A DNA stretch of 28,685 bases, from contig JBATSO010000036.1 of the NCBI GenBank assembly GCA_049293335.1, positions 1 to 28,685 of the forward strand, written 5' to 3'. The position numbers were made by a program, and so were the translations under genes. Source of the DNA: JAGXIT01 sp049293335. Its GTDB lineage: Bacteria; Patescibacteriota; Saccharimonadia; Saccharimonadales; UBA4665. The notes under the pieces are model-generated. The model saw only the letters and a list, made by a program, of their open reading frames with translations, had not been told where the DNA came from and searched no databases. Below, in pieces: positions 24,280 to 28,685 of this stretch (the first letter of the stretch is position 1; each line of letters begins with the position of its first letter).

Positions 24280-25184
24280 AAAATGCGTTTTTTGCGGCCG
24301 ATGAGGTACGCGCTTATAACCGTAAAGAAACAAAACACAAGTAGCCACGTGAACGCCCGTTCTTCGCGCTGGAACGGCAGGCCAATGTTCATGCCGTACA
24401 GGCTAAAAAACATGGTAGGAATAGAAATAAACACGCTTACCATTGTTAGAATTTTGATGGTTCGATCGAGGTTATGTGAATTTACGAGTGAGTACGTGCG
24501 GCGGATAGAATCGAGCGCCATAAGGTTGTCTTCGCAAGCCTGAATGGACTGTTCGTTGTTTAAAATAACCGTGTTTACTTGGTCGCTGTGGCGTTCAAAC
24601 ATGGGAGCATGCTGAGAGGTAAGTAGGTGGCGGAGCGTGGTGTTGGTGGGGCGCAGCGACCGCAGGAAATTATTTAAATCGTCTTCGATGTGCACAAACC
24701 CCAGGAATGTTTTTATGCCCACTTGCCTTTCGCCCAAACGGTCAAAAAGATGCCGTATTTGCTTGCTTGAATCGTGAATAAAGCGGTCGTAATCGGCATC
24801 GATCTTCAGCAAAATGAGCAGCATTAGATGGGCAGAATCACTGCCCTCGTTGGTGCGCATATCTTCGGGCATAATATCGGCAATGCTGGGTAGACTTTCG
24901 AGACTAACGGTTACTAGCCGCTTTTCGTTTAGGGCAAATAAAATTGGCGATGTTTTGATGGCTCCTGTTGGGGACTGATAAGCAAACCGAGTAATAACGT
25001 AGGTGTGACTATGGTTGCCCGTGGCCTCGACACGCGGTATTTCGTCTCGGTCCAGTGCATCGCGTACGATTCTTTCGGATAATTTGTATTCGGTACAAAG
25101 TAGCTTAATTTCGTCTTCATCGGGCGCCTGCGCGTGGATCCAAATGTTTGACTTTTTGTTGAGTGATTGTTGCACGTGCGTCAT
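24276..25184 (-). CDS. corA: CorA-like divalent cation transporter
   Basis: 302 residues, at the short end of the family. A long cytoplasmic domain is followed by two C-terminal helices: about 245-268 (IKILTMVSVFISIPTMFFSLY), which leads into the signature GMN (YGMNIGLPF), and about 277-296 (FTWLLVFCFFTVISAYLI), with a basic tail RKKRIF. CorA forms pentamers that carry Mg2+ (or Co2+/Ni2+) inward. The GMN signature supports a real channel rather than a ZntB variant (GIN). The MPEL loop seen in many CorA proteins is not present. Confidence 0.88.
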   Translation of the reverse strand: MTHVQQSLNKKSNIWIHAQAPDEDEIKLLCTEYKLSERIVRDALDRDEIPRVEATGNHSHTYVITRFAYQSPTGAIKTSPILFALNEKRLVTVSLESLPSIADIMPEDMRTNEGSDSAHLMLLILLKIDADYDRFIHDSSKQIRHLFDRLGERQVGIKTFLGFVHIEDDLNNFLRSLRPTNTTLRHLLTSQHAPMFERHSDQVNTVILNNEQSIQACEDNLMALDSIRRTYSLVNSHNLDRTIKILTMVSVFISIPTMFFSLYGMNIGLPFQREERAFTWLLVFCFFTVISAYLIGRKKRIF

Positions 25185-25193
25185 ACCTAAAAC

Positions 25194-25199
25194 AGTATA
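25194..25199 (-). promoter_or_regulatory. -10 box (TATACT) of the CorA-like gene
   Basis: On the minus strand TATACT ends 9 bases before the ATG at 25184. Leader of 2-3 bases at most. It shares an 83-bp divergent gap with the ABC exporter pair. Confidence 0.5.
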
Positions 25200-25257
25200 T
25201 CGTGCTTGTGCTAAAAACTACCATTATAATCTTGCCACTTCTTTCGCCAGGGAGCAG

Positions 25258-25263
25258 TATACA
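25258..25263 (+). promoter_or_regulatory. Possible -10 (TATACA) of the second ABC exporter pair
   Basis: TATACA ends 4 bases before ATG 25268, close for a -10. A consensus TATAAT at 25225-25230 is an alternative, with a leader of about 30 bases that would include AGGGAGCAG. Confidence 0.35.
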
Positions 25264-25267
25264 AGGC

Positions 25268-26176
25268 ATGATTACTGCCCAAAACCTCAGCAAAAAATAC
25301 AAAAGAAAATACGCCGTGCAAGACTTAAGCTTTACGGTTTCACTCGGCAAGGTTACAGGCTTTTTAGGGCCGAACGGCGCAGGCAAGTCCACGGCCATGC
25401 GGTTGATGCTTGGTCTGGATAAAGGGGCGGGTACTACCACGTTTGATGGCAAGCAACTGCATGAGCATGCTCAGCCTACCAAGGTAGCAGGCATTTTACT
25501 AGAGGCAAAGGCTTTTCACCCGACTCGTTCGGCTCGCAACCATTTGCAAATATTAGCAGACGCGGGCGGGGTGCAACGTAGTCGCGTAGATGAAGTGCTC
25601 GACATAGTTGGGCTCAAAGATGCCGCCAAACGGGCGCCTGGCAAGTTTAGCTTGGGGATGAGCCAGCGGCTAGGAATTGCTGCTGCCATACTTTCTCAAC
25701 CAAAGTACTTGATTCTTGATGAACCTGCCAATGGCCTAGACCCAGAAGGAATTGCTTGGCTTCGCCAGTTTATTAAAGACTATGCCGACAAGGGCAACGC
25801 TGTGTTTGTTTCGAGCCATTTACTAAGCGAAATGGCCCAAATGGCCGACGATATAGTGGTGATTGGCAGAGGCAAGCTGATTGCCGAATCTTCCATAAAA
25901 GAACTGGTGGCTCAGAGTTCTCACGGTACTGTGTTTGTACGAACGACGAATCAGGCAAAACTGCAAGAAGTTATGAAGCGTTCCCAGATAAAGTTGACCA
26001 AAATTGGCGATGGCTTTCGGCTGGCGGGTAAAACCACCGATGAGGTTGGTAAACTACTTTTTGCTAGCGGTTTACCCGTGCTAGAGCTTAGTCGTCAAGA
26101 AGGCTCGCTTGAGGAAGCTTTTTTGGAACTAACGGCTGATTCTGAGGAATTTGCCGCAAAAGGAGGCGTAAAATAA
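25268..26176 (+). CDS. ABC transporter ATP-binding protein (ABC-2 exporter type, bacitracin-exporter-like)
   Basis: 302 residues. Walker A GPNGAGKSTAM, Q-loop LLEAKAFHP, signature FSLGMSQRLGIA (LGMSQ form seen in BcrA-like proteins), Walker B LILDEPANGLDPEG, H-loop VSSHLLSEMAQ. A C-terminal domain of about 90 residues follows the core. The start at ATG 25268 (MITAQNLSKKY) is chosen because the ABC fold starts there; the frame is open further upstream but would overlap the divergent promoter. The permease follows with a 1-base overlap. Confidence 0.92.
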   Translation: MITAQNLSKKYKRKYAVQDLSFTVSLGKVTGFLGPNGAGKSTAMRLMLGLDKGAGTTTFDGKQLHEHAQPTKVAGILLEAKAFHPTRSARNHLQILADAGGVQRSRVDEVLDIVGLKDAAKRAPGKFSLGMSQRLGIAAAILSQPKYLILDEPANGLDPEGIAWLRQFIKDYADKGNAVFVSSHLLSEMAQMADDIVVIGRGKLIAESSIKELVAQSSHGTVFVRTTNQAKLQEVMKRSQIKLTKIGDGFRLAGKTTDEVGKLLFASGLPVLELSRQEGSLEEAFLELTADSEEFAAKGGVK

Positions 26177-26916
26177 TGTCTTTGCTTCGTACCGAACTGC
26201 GAAAGGTACTCACCCTACGTTCGACCTATGTGGTTACTATACTTACCCTGTTACTTGCTGGGGCAGTGAATTTTTGGGGTATGGGCTACAAGTATCACGG
26301 TGGTGCTAACCCACATTACATGTTCGACAATATTATTGGTTCGTTCAATGGTGTTGGAATATTTTCGGGGATTGTTGCCATACTGCTGGCTACTCATGAA
26401 TACCGCTACAACACTATTTTTTACACGCTTACGGCAAACCGCAGTCGTAGCGGAGTATTACTGGCCAAAGCTGCTGTAGTTACATCATATGCGGTAGTTT
26501 TTGTGGCGCTGGTTGCACTAGTTTCGTATGCTGCGCTTATGCTGGGGTTGCACCTGGGGCATCATAGTGTTGGGCCACAATCAGTTGCTTATGGCCAGAT
26601 GATCTGGAGGGGATTGTTTTACATTTGGGGTATGGGCATGTTTGGACTGCTTATTGCGCTGCTGGTGCGTAATCAGATTGGAACGATTGTGCTGTATCTT
26701 TTGACACCAGGAACAGTCGAAACATTAGCGAGTCTGCTTTTAAAAGAAAACGCCAAATTTTTGCCATTTACAGCGCTTGGCAATGTAGTTGCTCAGCCAA
26801 TGTTTTCTGCTCAAAAAATGGTGCCAATTAATGAATCGGCTTTTATTGCGCTGGGCTGGATCGTGGCTTTGAGCCTTGTTGCGTGGCTTTTATTCTTGCG
26901 CCGCGATGCCAATTAA
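26176..26916 (+). CDS. ABC-2 type permease, short (246 residues)
   Basis: Six hydrophobic segments can be counted, starting with VVTILTLLLAGAVNFWG and ending with FIALGWIVALSLVAWLLFL. GIFSGIVAILLATHEYRYNTIFYTLT matches the BcrB/ABC-2 membrane-domain type. Stop and start overlap as TAATG. A strong ribosome site AAAGGAGG lies about 10 bases before the ATG. With the ATPase it forms a minimal exporter; the substrate is unknown, with antimicrobial peptides or lipids typical for the family. Confidence 0.88.
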   Translation: MSLLRTELRKVLTLRSTYVVTILTLLLAGAVNFWGMGYKYHGGANPHYMFDNIIGSFNGVGIFSGIVAILLATHEYRYNTIFYTLTANRSRSGVLLAKAAVVTSYAVVFVALVALVSYAALMLGLHLGHHSVGPQSVAYGQMIWRGLFYIWGMGMFGLLIALLVRNQIGTIVLYLLTPGTVETLASLLLKENAKFLPFTALGNVVAQPMFSAQKMVPINESAFIALGWIVALSLVAWLLFLRRDAN

Positions 26917-27012
26917 GAAGTAAAACGCTGTAGCTTTTATTACACAACTCGACTCTAAGCTTTGACACAAATGCCGATTGATGGGTTCAAAAATCACGTG
27001 TTTGGATGCTTG

Positions 27013-27088
27013 TGGTGGGGGTACTTGGATTTGAACCAAGGACCAATCAGTTATGAGCCGACTGCTCTAACCACTGAGCTATACCCCC
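27013..27088 (-). tRNA. tRNA with CAT anticodon (elongator Met or Ile2), CCA encoded
   Basis: The minus strand folds as a cloverleaf: acceptor GGGGGTA/TACCCCC, D-stem GCTC/GAGC, anticodon loop CTCATAA on stem GTCGG/CTGAT (two G-T pairs), T-arm CTTGG-TTCAAAT-CCAAG, discriminator A and an encoded CCA. The G1-C72 pair and lack of the GGG stem exclude the initiator. The D-loop AGTGGTTA resembles tRNA-Ile2, whose C34 is changed to lysidine, but elongator Met is equally possible. The plus-strand frame over this site is not a gene. Confidence 0.95.
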
Positions 27089-27133
27089 AGGTATTTGGCT
27101 GTCGCCGATTGCCACTGGTTATGTGCAGGAGTG

Positions 27134-27139
27134 ATTATA
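27134..27139 (-). promoter_or_regulatory. Extended -10 (TGGTATAAT) for the CAT tRNA
   Basis: On the minus strand TATAAT preceded by TGG, about 45 bases before the tRNA 5' end. It faces away from the FtsB-like gene promoter in the same gap. Confidence 0.6.
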
Positions 27140-27161
27140 CCAGATAACGGGGCAGGTGGTA

Positions 27162-27167
27162 TATACT
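27162..27167 (+). promoter_or_regulatory. -10 box (TATACT) of the FtsB/DivIC-like gene
   Basis: TATACT ends 7 bases before the GTG start at 27175. Predicted leaderless transcript with GTG start. Confidence 0.5.
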
Positions 27168-27174
27168 ACATTAT

Positions 27175-27645
27175 GTGATCGATAAGACAAAAATACATGA
27201 AGCTTTGAGGCATGCCGAACAGCGCTTGAAGGCCTATATTTTAACGCTGCGAGATGTTCGCAACGTAGGTTCTTTAGTTTTTGTGGTGCTAGTACTGCTG
27301 GTGAGCTGGAGCGGCGTAAAAGCCATTCAGACGAACTATCGGTTGCAGCAAGAAGTTACCAAGCTTGAGCAACAAAATGCCGTGGCGCGGCTAAAAAACA
27401 CCAACCAAGTGCTACAGAATGATTATTTTAAGACGAGTCAGTACCGCGAAATAACAGCCCGCCAAAACTTTGGCCTGGCAGCGCCTGGTGAAACGGTCTG
27501 GTTAGTGCCGAAAGAGGTTGCGCTGGCACATGTGGTGCCAGAACCAGAGGTAACTGAAGCCAAACAAAAGGCTAAACACAAGCTTTTCTGGCAAGAAAAC
27601 TTCGAAGCCTGGATAGACTTTTTCTTCCACCGCGTGCACGAATAG
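27175..27645 (+). CDS. FtsB/DivIC-like septum formation protein
   Basis: 156 residues. Topology is that of the family: a cytoplasmic tail of about 35 residues, one membrane helix at about 38-58 (SLVFVVLVLLVSWSGV), an extracytoplasmic coiled coil (LQQEVTKLEQQNAVARLKNTN) and a motif resembling the family's conserved end (YREITARQNFGLAAPGETVWLVP). FtsB/DivIC pairs with FtsL and FtsQ/DivIB to regulate septal peptidoglycan synthesis. The start is the GTG fixed by the -10 spacing, as the overlapping ATG closes at once. Confidence 0.82.
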   Translation: MIDKTKIHEALRHAEQRLKAYILTLRDVRNVGSLVFVVLVLLVSWSGVKAIQTNYRLQQEVTKLEQQNAVARLKNTNQVLQNDYFKTSQYREITARQNFGLAAPGETVWLVPKEVALAHVVPEPEVTEAKQKAKHKLFWQENFEAWIDFFFHRVHE

Positions 27646-27698
27646 GGGTTGGCTCATTCATAGAGTAGTGATTTGCGCAGTCACCTCGCGACAAAACC

Positions 27699-28094
27699 CT
27701 AGCGTATAACTAGCTCGTCAAAGCCTGTGTTTGGGTCTTGCTCTCGGGTAAAAGTGGTGCCATCTAGTATTCCTATCACTAATTCGCACGTGGTGCGGAC
27801 AGTGCAGCCTTGTTTTAGGTGGCCACCAAAGACTTTACCTTCACTGTCAGACACAGAAATATGCAAGTGACATCCGCTTTTCGATACGGTGCCATGTAGG
27901 CTGTCAATTTCAACGTTTTCTGGGTAGATGTACTTCACGTTTCCATCAATAACAGGTAGTCGGATTGTAGACTTCCATAAGCTACCGACGGCAGATAGCA
28001 GTACGCCTGCCTTAATATCATAATCGTGGACAATTTTCTGAATTTCGCCCAACAAGTCTTGACCATCAGTGAGGCGTCTGGCAACTGTTTTCAT
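27699..28094 (-). CDS. PPC-domain (DUF296) protein
   Basis: 131 residues, a single PPC domain (plants and prokaryotes conserved). Typical features: RLTDGQDLLGEIQKIVHDYDIKAGVLLSAVGSL, then the His-containing CHLHISVSDSEGKVFGGHL core and CELVIGILDG near the end. In plants the domain sits behind AT-hooks in DNA-binding proteins; the stand-alone bacterial form makes trimers of unknown function. There is no AT-hook here. Converges with the FtsB-like gene. Confidence 0.88.
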   Translation of the reverse strand: MKTVARRLTDGQDLLGEIQKIVHDYDIKAGVLLSAVGSLWKSTIRLPVIDGNVKYIYPENVEIDSLHGTVSKSGCHLHISVSDSEGKVFGGHLKQGCTVRTTCELVIGILDGTTFTREQDPNTGFDELVIR

Positions 28095-28100
28095 CCGTTA

Positions 28101-28106
28101 ACTATA
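28101..28106 (-). promoter_or_regulatory. Extended -10 (TGTTATAGT) of the PPC-domain gene
   Basis: On the minus strand TATAGT, preceded by TGT, ends 6 bases before the ATG at 28094. Predicted leaderless transcript. Confidence 0.5.
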
Positions 28107-28384
28107 ACAAAAAAGCACGTTGTGGTGAAACTTGCTGGTGCACAGTGTGGGCATAGGGTAGCATGTTTGCGGCTCTCCGAGGAGGCGCCCAAATCCTAAC
28201 TTTAACACGAGTCAAATACTCGGCTCAGGGTTAGGCGATGAAAAACTAGCGTTTCTTAGGGCTTTCGTGGAACACAAAAAGACTTGATTGGCGGAAACTC
28301 ATGCACAGTAAACGTGTCTTCAGCCATGCTCCCCTTTTTTGCTATATGCTACAAATAGTTCCTCTGGAAGTGGCTGGCGGAACA
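28107..28384. other. Gene-free stretch with a nested inverted repeat
   Basis: No believable reading frame. A nested inverted repeat is visible: CCTAAC (28195-28200) with GTTAGG (28230-28235), enclosing CGAGT (28208-28212) with ACTCG (28218-28222). This could be part of a small RNA or a regulatory leader, but no known RNA family is recognised, and no T-run follows it. Confidence 0.4.
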
Positions 28385-28415
28385 AAAAATGAGCCACGCA
28401 TGGTGACTCATTTTT
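28385..28415 (-). terminator. Terminator after the initiator tRNA
   Basis: AAAAATGAG (28385-28393) pairs with CTCATTTTT (28407-28415), with a further CAC/GTG pairing past one mismatch. On the minus strand it begins three bases after the tRNA CCA and ends in a T-run. Confidence 0.75.
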
Positions 28416-28417
28416 CT

Positions 28418-28492
28418 TGGTTGCGGGACCAGGACTCGAACCTGGGACCTCATGGTTATGAGCCATGCGAGCTGCCGCTGCTCCATCCCGCG
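28418..28492 (-). tRNA. Initiator tRNA-fMet (CAT), CCA encoded
   Basis: The minus-strand cloverleaf has acceptor CGCGGGA/TCCCGCA with an unpaired C1/A72, the hallmark of bacterial initiators, plus the A11-U24 pair in the D-stem (GAGC/GCTC). Anticodon loop CTCATAA, T-arm CCAGG-TTCGAGT-CCTGG, discriminator A and encoded CCA. The D-loop has only 7 bases. The anticodon stem is CATGG/CCATG, so it has two instead of the usual three consecutive G-C pairs next to the loop. Confidence 0.96.
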
Positions 28493-28505
28493 ATAAAGCT
28501 GTACT

Positions 28506-28534
28506 ATCATATCAAACAGAGGTGAAAAATACAA
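28506..28534 (-). promoter_or_regulatory. Promoter of the initiator tRNA (TTGTAT - 17 bp - TATGAT)
   Basis: On the minus strand -35 TTGTAT (28529-28534) and -10 TATGAT (28506-28511) are separated by exactly 17 bases. The tRNA 5' end lies 13 bases after the -10. Confidence 0.7.
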
Positions 28535-28578
28535 CCCCTTCTTGAACAGGTTCTATAGAGTAACTGCTCACTACCCTT

Positions 28579-28614
28579 GCCCCATCAGGGGCTTTCGACT
28601 ATCCTGTAGGATAG
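28579..28614. other. Two tandem short hairpins upstream of the last gene
   Basis: GCCCC-ATCA-GGGGC (28579-28592) and CTATCC-TGTA-GGATAG (28599-28614). They lie between the tRNA promoter and the gene starting at 28636. Only TTT follows the first, so neither is a clear terminator; they may form part of a leader. Confidence 0.4.
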
Positions 28615-28635
28615 GACGAATCAAGACAAACACCT

Positions 28636-28685
28636 ATGGCTAACAAAAGAGTATCAAATGAAGTCATTGCCGCTCGTATGGCCGA
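28636..28685 (+). CDS. N-terminus of an unidentified protein (cut by window end)
   Basis: ATG followed by MANKRVSNEVIAARMA, a plausible protein start in the last 50 bases. No ribosome site is visible directly upstream. Too short to assign. Confidence 0.5.
   Translation, partial: MANKRVSNEVIAARMA

Noticed and set aside
26962..27147. Plus-strand small ORF over the CAT tRNA
   Set aside because: It is antisense to a complete tRNA cloverleaf and has the usual tRNA-antisense peptide (GYLDLNQGPISYEPTAL).
28301..28525. Small ORFs on both strands over the initiator tRNA
   Set aside because: They cover a tRNA gene and its terminator; the peptide (DQDSNLGPHGYEP) is the well-known translation of antisense tRNA.
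1..28685. CRISPR array, phage module, or classic defence operon
   Set aside because: No regularly spaced repeats, no cas, nuclease-helicase or restriction genes, and no structural phage genes found in either strand.

Overview
The window looks like a chromosome segment from a Patescibacteria (CPR) organism, most likely close to Saccharibacteria (TM7). This is inferred from gene style, not from a search: minimal and stripped-down versions of MurE and MutY, many short tail-anchored or single-pass envelope proteins of unknown function, a 64-residue CPR-type small protein, and start codons that sit only a few bases after a -10 box. TGA is used as a normal stop (for example at the ends of murC and dus), so the TGA-to-glycine code of Gracilibacteria/SR1 does not apply.

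Layout. 1-2705: the end of an unidentified gene, then a PP2C-phosphatase/transmembrane/LysM-like gene broken by one in-frame TAA and carrying two fresh internal duplications. 2709-4028: a MurE-like ligase without the usual N-terminal domain. 4169-8475: a mobile-element hot spot, where a cell-surface SGNH (GDSL) hydrolase gene has lost its 5' end at an IS982-type element and is split again by an IS30-type element. 8557-14181: an envelope-protein cluster (PEGA/carboxypeptidase-regulatory plus beta-propeller protein and two disordered tail-anchored proteins), interleaved with an iron-sulfur-free MutY and a TsaC/YrdC tRNA-modification enzyme. 14226-16255 (minus): murC and an endonuclease/exonuclease/phosphatase-family gene, translationally coupled. 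16378-18270: two unknown membrane proteins and the small CPR protein. 18318-20193: an ABC-2 exporter pair. 20243-21339: a small three-gene operon whose largest gene has lost its start codon and has a frameshift. 21363-25184: dus, a HAD phosphatase, a beta-hydroxyacid dehydrogenase and a CorA-like transporter. 25268-26916: a second ABC exporter pair. 27013-28685: a CAT-anticodon tRNA, an FtsB/DivIC-like divisome protein, a PPC/DUF296 protein, the initiator tRNA and the start of another gene.

How it fits together. Peptidoglycan synthesis (murE, murC), division (FtsB-like), translation (tsaC, dus, two tRNAs) and surface or export functions dominate. No CRISPR array, rRNA, phage module or recognisable defence operon was seen. 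The most notable window-wide pattern is regulatory: about fourteen transcription units have a -10-like hexamer ending 4-11 bases before the start codon, often with an extended TGn, which predicts leaderless mRNAs. Downstream operon genes, a few others and both transposases instead use clear Shine-Dalgarno sequences. The second theme is active gene decay in accessory surface genes next to intact housekeeping genes.
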